From the NCBI GenBank assembly GCA_016124615.1, contig WGNF01000014.1, forward strand, positions 104,932 through 168,931: DNA of 64,000 nt. Direction: 5' to 3'. Numbering within the stretch: the stretch's first letter is position 1; every line of letters starts with the position of its first letter. Of the stretch, positions 57,414-64,000 are shown in pieces. The notes below the pieces were generated by a model that was not told the origin of the DNA, made no database searches, and saw only the letters and a list, made by a program, of their open reading frames with translations. Position numbers and translations under genes: made by a program. Origin of the DNA: Paracoccaceae bacterium (lineage in GTDB: Bacteria; Pseudomonadota; Alphaproteobacteria; Rhodobacterales; Rhodobacteraceae).

Positions 57414-58202
57414 CTATCGCTTTGCTGAGGAGAATTTCGAGAAGCGGGTGAACAGCTGGATCAGCCCCATGCAGGCCCAGGTGATTCCGAAAGCAATCAC
57501 CGCCAGCGCCGAGGGCTCATAGGCGCGGTTGCCGCCCATCCAGACCATGTAGGGCCCGAAGGTGTTGAGGTTCAACAGCGCCGCAAAGACGTATTCGCCG
57601 ATCACAATGGCGAAGGTCAGGAAGGCGCCTGACAGCACCGAGACCAGCACGTTCGGCAGGATCACGGTGGCAAGGATCCGGGTCCAGCTGGCGCCAAGGC
57701 TTTGTGCGGCTTCGGTCAGCGTCGCCACGTCGATGGCGCGCAGCCCAGTATCGACCGCGCGGTACATGTAGGGCAGCGCAAGGGTAGTGTAGCCGAACAG
57801 CACCAGGATGTTGGTGCCGATCCAGCTGCCGGTCAGCGGCAGGACCGAGGAGGTGTTGTAGAGCCGGATGTAGCCGAAGACGATGACGATCGGCGGGATC
57901 ACCAGCGGCAAAAGGGTGATGAACTCGACAACCGGGCGCAAGCGCGGCAGCTTCAGGCGCACCCAGTAGGCCGTCGGCACCACGATCAGCGTGCCGATCA
58001 CGATCGTCAGCAGCGCGAGGATCACCGAATAGCTGAAGGTTTGCTGAAACTGCGGGTCTCTTAGCACAACGCGGTAAGCTTCGAAGCTGTACACGCCCCG
58101 CTTCATCTTCAGCGAGAATTGCAGCATGCCGAACAGCGGCAGCAGGAAATAGGCCGCGCCAAGCAGGATGATGATCCAGGACCAGATGCGTCTGAGTGTC
58201 AT
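57414..58202 (-). CDS. ABC transporter permease (PotC-like)
   Basis: A 262-residue permease with about six helices. The EAA loop reads EAAQSLGASWTRILATVILPN, as in PotC/FbpB relatives. PLVIPPIVIVFGYIRLYN matches the branch. The ATG overlaps the stop of the partner permease (ATGA). It ends three bases before the ATPase start. Confidence 0.92.
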   Translation of the reverse strand: MTLRRIWSWIIILLGAAYFLLPLFGMLQFSLKMKRGVYSFEAYRVVLRDPQFQQTFSYSVILALLTIVIGTLIVVPTAYWVRLKLPRLRPVVEFITLLPLVIPPIVIVFGYIRLYNTSSVLPLTGSWIGTNILVLFGYTTLALPYMYRAVDTGLRAIDVATLTEAAQSLGASWTRILATVILPNVLVSVLSGAFLTFAIVIGEYVFAALLNLNTFGPYMVWMGGNRAYEPSALAVIAFGITWACMGLIQLFTRFSKFSSAKR

Positions 58203-59086
58203 TTGATCCACCGTTCTGCACGGGTCCGCAACACGATGTAGATCACGTTGGCGATCCCGGTGATCAGGATCATCCCGAAGGCGAGCGCAAAGCCCAGTTG
58301 CGGGTTGCCCAGCACGTCGCCCCGGATCTGCGAGAAGAGCGTGATCGGCACCAGCGTGAAGGCAGGGCCGGCCAAGGCGTAGGCGGTGGCCACCGCGCCG
58401 AAGGAATTGGCGAACAGCAGCGCGAAGGTGCCCAGCAGCGACGGAAACAGGATCGGCAGCGCGACGAACCACCAGTATTGCAGCGTGCTGGCGCCAAGGA
58501 TGCTGGCCGCCTCGCGCCATTCCCGCTTCATCCCGTCAAGCGCGGGGGTGATGATCAGGATCATCAACGGAATCTGGAAGAACAGGTAGACGATGATCAG
58601 CCCGTAATAGGTCAGCAGGTTGAAGCCCAGCACGCGAAGATTGATGCCGATATCGTCGCGCAGGAACACCGTGATGACGCCGACCGGGCCAAGCGTCGCG
58701 ATAAAGGCGAAGGCGAGCGGCACACCGGCGAAGTTGGAGGCGACACCGGAAAAGGTCATCAACGGCGCGCGCAACCACTTCGGCAGGTCGCCGAACACCA
58801 GGCTCGCGGCGATCGCGAAGCCGATCGCACAGCCGAGAACAGCCGAAACCAGGCTGATCTTGATCGAGATGAAATAGGCCGAGCGGATCAGGTCGGTGTT
58901 CAACTGGCGGATATTGTCCAGCGTGAAGCTGCCGGTCGAGGTCTGGAACGCGCCGACCACGATGTTCAGCGTCGGCAGCAGCAGGAACATGGTCACGAAG
59001 ATCGCGAACGGCGCCACGCCAAGCCAGAGAAGCGGCAGCTTGCGCCGACCCGGCGTGTCAGGAACGCTGGTGGTTGTGGATGTCAT
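58199..59086 (-). CDS. ABC transporter permease (PotB-like)
   Basis: A 295-residue permease with an extra N-terminal segment before the first helix (LLWLGVAPFAIFVTMFLLLP). The EAA-like loop is EAASILGASTLQYWWFVALP. It pairs with the PotC-like permease. The ATG at 59086 was chosen because the 24 codons upstream overlap an intercistronic hairpin and are not family-like. Confidence 0.92.
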   Translation of the reverse strand: MTSTTTSVPDTPGRRKLPLLWLGVAPFAIFVTMFLLLPTLNIVVGAFQTSTGSFTLDNIRQLNTDLIRSAYFISIKISLVSAVLGCAIGFAIAASLVFGDLPKWLRAPLMTFSGVASNFAGVPLAFAFIATLGPVGVITVFLRDDIGINLRVLGFNLLTYYGLIIVYLFFQIPLMILIITPALDGMKREWREAASILGASTLQYWWFVALPILFPSLLGTFALLFANSFGAVATAYALAGPAFTLVPITLFSQIRGDVLGNPQLGFALAFGMILITGIANVIYIVLRTRAERWIK

Positions 59087-59113
59087 GCCGCCAAGCTCCA
59101 AGAGGCAAGATGA

Positions 59114-59144
59114 GGGTCCGCCCCGCCCGAGGCGGCGCGGACCC
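59114..59144 (-). other. intercistronic hairpin after the binding-protein gene
   Basis: A strong hairpin: outer stem GGGTCCGC/GCGGACCC and inner stem CCGCC/GGCGG. It lies in the 74-base gap between the solute-binding-protein gene and the first permease gene. Such hairpins commonly protect or partly terminate the binding-protein mRNA so that more binding protein than permease is made. On the minus strand no long T-run follows, so read-through is expected. Confidence 0.65.
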
Positions 59145-59160
59145 GTGTTTTCAGGCAACC

Positions 59161-60267
59161 TTACTTCACGTTGGCGCCGACAACCGAATCCCAGCCACCG
59201 ACGACCGAGGTCTTGTTCGCGGCTTGCTCGTCAAGCGTCGGGAACACCGCTTTGGCGTAGCCTTCGGCCGGCGGCAGGGCGTCCATCAGCGCTTGCGGGA
59301 TCGCTTTGCGCGCGGCGAGGTCGTTGAAGCGGATCGGGTGGCAGTAGCCCTTCAGCCAGCCAAGCTGACCTTCGTCGGAATAGAGGTACTCCATCCACAG
59401 CTTCGCGGCGTTCAGGTGCGGCGCGTAGGCGCTGATCGCCTGCACGTAGACACCGGCGATGACGCCCGACTTCGGCACGACCACGTCCATCGGCGGGTTG
59501 CCCTTCAGGCTGTCTTTCCACGCCAGCAGGTTGTAGTCCCACGCGATGGCGATCGGGGTCGCGCCCTGCGCGATGGTGCCCGACTTCGCGACGACCGGAA
59601 CGAAGTTGCCCTTCTTGTTCAGGTCGGCGAAGAACTTCAGACCGGCATCGCCCGAATCCTTGCCAGCGGCGGCGCCGCTCGACAGGCCGGCAGCCATCAC
59701 ACCCAGGATCGCCTGGTTCGCCGAGCGCGGGTCACCCGCGAGCGCGACGGCGTTGGCATATTCCGGCTTCGCCAGATCCGACCAGTCGGCCGGCGTGTTC
59801 TTGACGATGTCCTTGTTCACGCCGAAGGCCATCACGCCATAGTAGTCGCCGTACCAGAAGCCGTCGGCATCCTTGGCGGTGTCGGGGATCGAGTCCCAGG
59901 TCGAGACCTTGTAGGCCTGGATCAGGCCATCGGCCTTGGCCGAGGGGCCGAACGACAGACCGACGTCGATGACGTCGGGGGCTTGCGGGCCCTTGTTGTC
60001 CTTGTTGGCCTTGATCGCCTGAACTTCATCGCCCGAACCCGCATCGGGGTTCAGTTCGTTGACGGTGATGCCCGGATACTTCGCCTTGAAGCCGGCGATG
60101 ACATCGCCGTAGTCGCACCAGTCGTGCGGCAGCGCGATGACGGTCAGCTGGCCTTCCGCTTTCGCGGCGGTGTAAAGGTCGTCCAGGCTGCCGGCCGAGG
60201 CCACACCGGCCATTGACGACAGCGCCACGGCGCTGGCCGTGATCGCGAGACGTGTGTTAAATTTCAT
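59161..60267 (-). CDS. ABC transporter solute-binding protein (PotD-like)
   Basis: A 368-residue periplasmic binding protein. A signal peptide (about residues 1-25, cut after GVASA) is followed by a type-2 binding fold. LTVIALPHDWCDYGDVIAG and WYGDYYGVMAFGVNKDIV are ligand-cleft segments of the PotD/Fbp-like class. It delivers the solute to the permeases encoded downstream. Polyamine is the default guess, but the DWCDYG cleft segment is not diagnostic. It is the first gene of its operon. Confidence 0.9.
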   Translation of the reverse strand: MKFNTRLAITASAVALSSMAGVASAGSLDDLYTAAKAEGQLTVIALPHDWCDYGDVIAGFKAKYPGITVNELNPDAGSGDEVQAIKANKDNKGPQAPDVIDVGLSFGPSAKADGLIQAYKVSTWDSIPDTAKDADGFWYGDYYGVMAFGVNKDIVKNTPADWSDLAKPEYANAVALAGDPRSANQAILGVMAAGLSSGAAAGKDSGDAGLKFFADLNKKGNFVPVVAKSGTIAQGATPIAIAWDYNLLAWKDSLKGNPPMDVVVPKSGVIAGVYVQAISAYAPHLNAAKLWMEYLYSDEGQLGWLKGYCHPIRFNDLAARKAIPQALMDALPPAEGYAKAVFPTLDEQAANKTSVVGGWDSVVGANVK

Positions 60268-60307
60268 ATCGGGTCGCTCCCCATTGATGATGACGCCGCT
60301 GAAGCCG

Positions 60308-60319
60308 CTGTCGCGACAG
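60308..60319. promoter_or_regulatory. 12-bp perfect palindrome upstream of the PotABCD-like operon
   Basis: CTGTCGCGACAG reads the same on both strands. It lies about 40 bases before the start codon of the binding-protein gene, in the probable leader or promoter of the operon. It could be an operator for a dimeric regulator. No regulator gene is next to it. Confidence 0.45.
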
Positions 60320-60441
60320 GAGGTATGTGAACGTCTGGTCCTGTCCGCCGGTCAGTCCGGGCCGATACAGGTAACGGCCCTTTTTGTGACAAGGCAAGCG
60401 ATGACACGACAGCTTCAGTCCGGGCGTCGGTATCACCCGGG

Positions 60442-60481
60442 TTTGACGGTTGTGTGACGCTTTATGACGCTTCTGTAACGG
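60442..60481. promoter_or_regulatory. phased direct repeats, possible response-regulator site
   Basis: Four similar units follow each other at about one helical turn: TTTGACGGTTG, TGTGACGCTT, TATGACGCTT and CTGTAACGGT. The pattern resembles Pho-box-like or other OmpR-family binding arrays. It lies in the roughly 390-base gap upstream of the binding-protein gene. Apart from the 12-bp palindrome, I see nothing else assignable in the gap. Confidence 0.45.
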
Positions 60482-60661
60482 TCGCGCCGGGGTGTCCGGC
60501 CCCGCGGCGCGCCCCGATCGGCGCCCGGTTGTGGCGGTTGTCGCGAATCAGGCAAGCGATTGTTTCAGCCCTGCCGCCGCGCCGGACTGCGCCCGACACA
60601 GTTCGGCCGCGATGGGCAACCAGTGTGTGCCCATGTCAGGATCATCACGGAGAAGCTGATC

Positions 60662-60805
60662 ATGAATCTCGGTCGTCGCATTGTCAGCCACCTGCTGCGC
60701 GGCAGGCACCGCACGCCGTCGGCGTTCGACAGGCGGCTTGGCGCGCTGTGCGCCGCGTCCTTCCCCAGCCATGCGGGCGTGGCGCTGTTCAGAGGTCGCC
60801 GCTGA
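60662..60805 (+). CDS. possible small basic protein
   Basis: A 47-residue frame starting NLGRRIVSHLLRGRHR, strongly basic. GGAGAAG lies about seven bases before the ATG. It overlaps the end of the mipZ gene on the opposite strand by 17 bases. I do not recognise a family. It might be chance in GC-rich DNA, so confidence is low. Confidence 0.25.
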   Translation: MNLGRRIVSHLLRGRHRTPSAFDRRLGALCAASFPSHAGVALFRGRR

Positions 60806-61598
60806 CGCCGGGCAGGCCCAGCGTGTTCATCAGGTCGCGCACTTCCTGGCGCGCGGCGATGTTCGAGATGTTCAACTGGTCAACGCCCAGATCGCGCAGG
60901 TCCAGCAGCGTCAGCCCGCGCGGAAACAGCTCGCGAAAGATCACCCGCTCGGAAAAGCCGGGGGCCACGCGAAAGCCGATGCGGCGGGACAAATCCTCCA
61001 GCGCGGCGCCGACCTTCTTCTTGTTGTGCATCTGTTGCGCGCCAAGCCGGTTGCGCAGCACGATCCAGTCGATCGGTTTCAGCCCCGCCTGCGCGCGCAA
61101 TTGCCGCGCGTTCCAGACCATTTCTGCATAGATCGAGGGGCCTTTGACCTTGCCGCTTTCCGGGTCGATATGCGCCAGCAGATCGAAATCGACAAAACTG
61201 TCGTTCAGCGGCGTGATCAGCGTATCGGCCAGCGAATGCGCGACCTGGCTTAACCGGGTGTGCGAGCCGGGGCAGTCGATGACGATGAAATCGCAGTTCG
61301 CCTCCATCTCCGACACCGCCGCTGACAGGCGCTGATCGAAGAGGTTCTCGTTCGGCGCCAGCGTCGTGCGGTCCACCTCTGGCAGCGGGCGCAGGTCGGG
61401 CGTGGGCAGGGGGTGACCGGCGCGCGCGGTGTAGGCGCGGCGGTTCTCGATGTAGCGGCCAAAGCTCTGCTGGCGCAGGTCAAGATCGAGGGCGCCGACA
61501 CGGAACCCCATCCGTGCCAAGGCTGTCGCGACATGCATGCAGGTGGTGGATTTTCCCGAGCCGCCCTTCTCGTTTCCCACCACGATGATGTGCGCCAA
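60789..61598 (-). CDS. mipZ: division-plane positioning ATPase MipZ
   Basis: A 269-residue ParA-family ATPase of the MipZ type. It starts LAHIIVVGNEKGGSGKST with the deviant Walker A. LDLDLRQQSFGRYIENRRAY and FIVIDCPGSHTRLSQVAHSL follow. MipZ forms gradients from the ParB-bound origin region and blocks FtsZ assembly near the poles. I chose the TTG at 61598 because family proteins begin at AHIIVVGNEKGG and CAGGGA lies upstream. A TTG six codons earlier is the alternative. Confidence 0.92.
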   Translation of the reverse strand: MAHIIVVGNEKGGSGKSTTCMHVATALARMGFRVGALDLDLRQQSFGRYIENRRAYTARAGHPLPTPDLRPLPEVDRTTLAPNENLFDQRLSAAVSEMEANCDFIVIDCPGSHTRLSQVAHSLADTLITPLNDSFVDFDLLAHIDPESGKVKGPSIYAEMVWNARQLRAQAGLKPIDWIVLRNRLGAQQMHNKKKVGAALEDLSRRIGFRVAPGFSERVIFRELFPRGLTLLDLRDLGVDQLNISNIAARQEVRDLMNTLGLPGVSGDL

Positions 61599-61713
61599 GA
61601 TGCGATCCCTGTCCAATTACCCGCTCAAGCGGTGCGATGCTTTTGCGTCACTATATGTTGTGGCCATGCCGTTGGGAAGCAGAGGGCATCAGCAAGTCAG
61701 CCGACTGTGGCAC

Positions 61714-62142
61714 TCACGACGTGGGTGCGTCGTCGCCGCAACGCACGGCCTGCCGTTCACAGCGCACCGACGGCCAATCGGTGCGGCCCCAGCAATAGCC
61801 GGCGGGGGTGCTGGTCAGGCGCAGAATCCAGATCGGCAGGTGGCCGTCTGCAGTCACTTGCGGATCGCCCTCGCGCCGCAGCGTGATCGAGCCGTCGTCG
61901 TAGTCCAGAATGTCATAGCGTTCGCGGTCGCGCATCTGCCCGCTGGCGTCGGGCGCGGGATGGGCCCAGTGGAACAGCGCATGTGGCGGCGCGGCCATGA
62001 AATCCAGCCGGTGCGGGTTTTGCGTGCAGGATTCGGCCGGATTGACGGCGCTGCCGTAAAGCCCCACGGCGCGGTCGAACACCGTCTGCGCGCCAGCAGG
62101 CGCGGCAAGCAGCAGGGCAAGGCAGAAGGCGATCCGGGTCAT
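61714..62142 (-). CDS. hypothetical secreted protein
   Basis: A 142-residue protein with a Sec signal peptide (TRIAFCLALLLAAPAGAQ, cut after GA). I do not recognise the family. The mature protein has several cysteines (in ESCTQNPH, AGYCWGR, SVRCERQAVRC) that could form two disulfides in the periplasm. I used the ATG at 62142; the earlier in-frame start would put nine extra residues before the signal. It stands between mipZ and rpmE on the same strand. Confidence 0.7.
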   Translation of the reverse strand: MTRIAFCLALLLAAPAGAQTVFDRAVGLYGSAVNPAESCTQNPHRLDFMAAPPHALFHWAHPAPDASGQMRDRERYDILDYDDGSITLRREGDPQVTADGHLPIWILRLTSTPAGYCWGRTDWPSVRCERQAVRCGDDAPTS

Positions 62143-62182
62143 GGCCGCAGTATGGCGCAGCCAGTGCAAGCCGGGAAGCCGC

Positions 62183-62213
62183 GAAAGAAAAGGGCGCCTC
62201 GAAAGAGGCGCCC
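62183..62213 (-). terminator. intrinsic terminator after rpmE
   Basis: A nine-base-pair stem (GGGCGCCTC and GAGGCGCCC, four-base loop) is followed on the minus strand by TTTTCTTTC. It lies 22 bases after the rpmE stop and ends the trmD-rplS-rpmE transcript. Confidence 0.85.
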
Positions 62214-62235
62214 GGTTCCGTCGCGGTGGTCGGGA

Positions 62236-62457
62236 TCAGAAGCCCAGACCGGCGTATTTGTTCTTGAACTTCGAGACGCGCCCGCCGGTATCCATCAGCT
62301 TGGCCGAGCCACCGGTCCAGGCCGGGTGCGCCAGCGGGTCGATGTCGAGCGCCATCTGTTCGCCTTCCTTGCCCCAGGTGGAGCGGGTCTGGAACACGGT
62401 GCCGTCCGTCATCTTGACGTCGATCATGTGATAGTCCGGGTGAATGCCCTTTTTCAT
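62236..62457 (-). CDS. rpmE: 50S ribosomal protein L31
   Basis: A 73-residue L31 beginning [18 protein letters not shown], with the family's [13 protein letters not shown] segment. It has no cysteines, so it is the zinc-independent form. That type is common in alphaproteobacteria and does not depend on zinc supply. It lies 11 bases after rplS and is followed by an intrinsic terminator. Confidence 0.97.
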   Translation of the reverse strand: MKKGIHPDYHMIDVKMTDGTVFQTRSTWGKEGEQMALDIDPLAHPAWTGGSAKLMDTGGRVSKFKNKYAGLGF

Positions 62458-62468
62458 TTTCCCGCTCC

Positions 62469-62852
62469 TTACGCTTTCGCGCCGTCTTTGGGTTTGTAGT
62501 TGGTGACCTCGGCGATGCGGGCAGATTTGCCGCGGCGATCGCGCAGGTAGTAAAGCTTCGCGCGGCGAACCTTGCCGCGACGCACGACCTCGATCGCGTC
62601 GATGTTGGTCGAGTAGAGCGGGAAGACGCGCTCGACGCCCTCACCGAAGGAAATCTTGCGGACGGTGAACGAGGCCGCCAGCGTGCTGCCGCCCTTGCGG
62701 CTGATGCAGACGCCTTCGTAGGCCTGCACGCGGGTTCGCGTGCCTTCGGTCACCTTGTAGCCGACACGCACGGTGTCACCCGCCTTGAAGTCGGGGATCG
62801 TCTTGGCCAGCGCAGCAATCTGCTCGGCCTCCAGTTGTGCGATAATATCCAT
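62469..62852 (-). CDS. rplS: 50S ribosomal protein L19
   Basis: A 127-residue L19 with the family segments [35 protein letters not shown] and [21 protein letters not shown]. It sits at the 30S-50S interface. The ATG at 62852 fits L19 length; a 30-codon in-frame extension overlaps the trmD intergenic sequence and is not used. It lies 46 bases after trmD in the usual rpsP-rimM-trmD-rplS order. Confidence 0.97.
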   Translation of the reverse strand: MDIIAQLEAEQIAALAKTIPDFKAGDTVRVGYKVTEGTRTRVQAYEGVCISRKGGSTLAASFTVRKISFGEGVERVFPLYSTNIDAIEVVRRGKVRRAKLYYLRDRRGKSARIAEVTNYKPKDGAKA

Positions 62853-62898
62853 CGCTTGTCCTTTGTCTGGCGCGGTTTTTCCGCGGCGTGATGCGGCC

Positions 62899-63732
62899 TC
62901 AGAGCTCTTGGTCTTCGTCCGGGTCCCTACCGTGCGCCGCACAGTAAGCCCGCCAGAGGTCAGGTCTGCGTTCCTTGGTCAGCCTTTCGGCCATCCCCCG
63001 TCTCCAGTCGGCGATTTTCGCGTGATGGCCCGAAAGAAGAATCTCGGGTATCGCGCGGCCTTCCCAGAGCGTGGGTCGTGTGTACTGCGGAAATTCAAGA
63101 AGCCCCTCCGAAAAGGATTCCTCTTCGGCGGACTCATGATTCCCGAGCACGCGGGGTATAAGGCGAACGGTCGCGTCGATCAAGGCCTGTGCGGCGATCT
63201 CGCCCCCGGTCAGGACGAAATCGCCCAGACTGACCTCTTCAACGCCAAATTGTTCCAGAACCCGCTCGTCCACGCCCTCGAAGCGGCCGCACAGCAGGGT
63301 CAGGCCGTCGCCTTGCGCAAAGCGGCGGGCCATTGCCTGATCAAAGCGGCGGCCACGCGGCGAGAGGTAGATCACCGGCCAACGGGCCCGGTCGGACGGG
63401 GTGCCGATCGCGGCCTCGGCCAGCGCCTTGCCGACGATGTCGGCGCGCAACACCATGCCGGCGCCACCGCCGGCCGGGTTGTCGTCGACGTTCTTGTGGC
63501 GACCCTCGCCAAACGGGCGCAGGTCGATCGGCACCAGCGACCACAGCCCCATGTCAAGCGCCTTGCCGGTCAGGCTGAGCCCGAGCGTGCCGGGAAAGGC
63601 ATCGGGAAACAGGGTCACGACCTTCGCCATCCACGCGCCTTTGACGCGGGGCGGGCCGTCCATCAGATCGCGCGGCTTGGAAGAAGCCGAAATCGACAGG
63701 CGTCCGTGCGATTTCGGCTTTGGTTCTGTCAC
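62899..63732 (-). CDS. trmD: tRNA (guanine-N1)-methyltransferase
   Basis: A 277-residue TrmD that methylates G37 of tRNAs. The trefoil-knot SAM site includes [37 protein letters not shown] and [14 protein letters not shown]. The N-terminus carries an extra stretch ([21 protein letters not shown]) before [11 protein letters not shown], which I recall as usual for Rhodobacteraceae. The GTG start at 63732 overlaps the stop of the small upstream membrane gene (GTGA), and the extra stretch argues for it. Confidence 0.95.
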   Translation of the reverse strand: MTEPKPKSHGRLSISASSKPRDLMDGPPRVKGAWMAKVVTLFPDAFPGTLGLSLTGKALDMGLWSLVPIDLRPFGEGRHKNVDDNPAGGGAGMVLRADIVGKALAEAAIGTPSDRARWPVIYLSPRGRRFDQAMARRFAQGDGLTLLCGRFEGVDERVLEQFGVEEVSLGDFVLTGGEIAAQALIDATVRLIPRVLGNHESAEEESFSEGLLEFPQYTRPTLWEGRAIPEILLSGHHAKIADWRRGMAERLTKERRPDLWRAYCAAHGRDPDEDQEL

Positions 63733-63995
63733 GCTTTCTGCGCCTCCAGCGTCGGTTCGGTGCGCAGCAACCGCAGGAACGGCAGCGCGAGGAACGACAC
63801 CCCGACCGTCAGCCCCAGCGGCAGATGCGGCAGGGTGCCAAGGATGCCGCCGACGCCACGGCCAAGGCCGAAGCAGAACACCACCAGCGCAACCTGCGTG
63901 GCGACGCGGAGCGTGACGCGGGCGATGATGCGCGGCCGAAGCCAGTCCGCGGCGGTTTGCGGCATCTGCTCGGGGTGCAGGATCGCCAGCCACAT
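63729..63995 (-). CDS. small membrane protein upstream of trmD
   Basis: An 88-residue protein with two or three hydrophobic helices (VTLRVATQVALVVFCFGLG and LGLTVGVSFLALPFL). I do not recognise a named family. It lies between trmD and a gene whose last bases, including a TGA at 63995-63997, reach the window edge. That gene is most likely rimM, but only two codons are visible. The ATG overlaps that stop (TGATG), so it is translated within the ribosomal/tRNA-modification operon. Confidence 0.65.
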   Translation of the reverse strand: MWLAILHPEQMPQTAADWLRPRIIARVTLRVATQVALVVFCFGLGRGVGGILGTLPHLPLGLTVGVSFLALPFLRLLRTEPTLEAQKA

Positions 63996-64000
63996 CAGGA

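Overview
The window is GC-rich and looks like a chromosomal segment of an alphaproteobacterium, most likely Rhodobacteraceae. The grounds are the MipZ-type ParA ATPase, the rpsP/rimM-trmD-rplS order, the MoxR-DUF58-BatA/DUF4159-membrane protein operon, DUF1203/DUF1285/zf-CHCC proteins, and three copies of a G/C-hairpin plus CCCCGAG-ATATTT intergenic element that I recognise from this family. Genes are packed tightly, and most operons use ATGA/TGATG stop-start overlaps. I see no rRNA, tRNA, CRISPR array, transposase or phage gene.

Layout. 0-9.7 kb is mixed housekeeping: DUF1203, an OpgC-like membrane acyltransferase, a zinc-finger protein, DNA polymerase I, a YjbR-type protein, an SDR, a CDF metal exporter, a crotonase, DUF2306 and DUF1285. 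9.7-16.4 kb is the four-gene MoxR operon. 16.6-20.6 kb is glcDEF (glycolate oxidase). 20.6-22.1 kb holds a secreted trypsin-like protease and an Hsp20 gene with a recognisable heat-shock promoter. 22.1-34.2 kb holds two aldehyde dehydrogenases, an alpha/beta hydrolase with the HGGYW motif, a P1 peptidase, a cupin, two SDRs, a peptide/nickel-type ABC importer without a binding protein, and a DHA2 efflux pump.

The centre (34.3-43.5 kb) is a complete sulfur-oxidising heterodisulfide-reductase-like (sHdr) locus. On the minus strand it reads dsrE, shdrC1, shdrB1, shdrA, hyp, shdrC2, shdrB2, an unnamed protein, lbpA (lipoate-binding carrier), dsrE3 and tusA. An ArsR-type repressor with a two-cysteine pair lies at its far end and a degenerate glutamine-amidotransferase-like protein lies upstream. 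Such loci oxidise sulfane sulfur, passed on by TusA and DsrE proteins, to sulfite in the cytoplasm with a lipoylated carrier. The unnamed 157-aa protein and the catalytically dead amidotransferase fold are the least explained parts.

43.5-46.3 kb encodes a two-subunit molybdenum hydroxylase. 46.4-55.3 kb is a nine-gene operon that reads as tryptophan/anthranilate catabolism through 2-aminobenzoyl-CoA: FAD/FMN monooxygenase-reductase, SDR, MarR regulator, enoyl-CoA hydratase, acyl-CoA dehydrogenase, RidA, aryl-CoA ligase, tryptophan 2,3-dioxygenase and thioesterase. 55.3-60.3 kb has galE and a PotABCD-like ABC importer. 60.3-64 kb has mipZ, a small secreted protein, rpmE, rplS, trmD and a small membrane protein cut close to the window edge.
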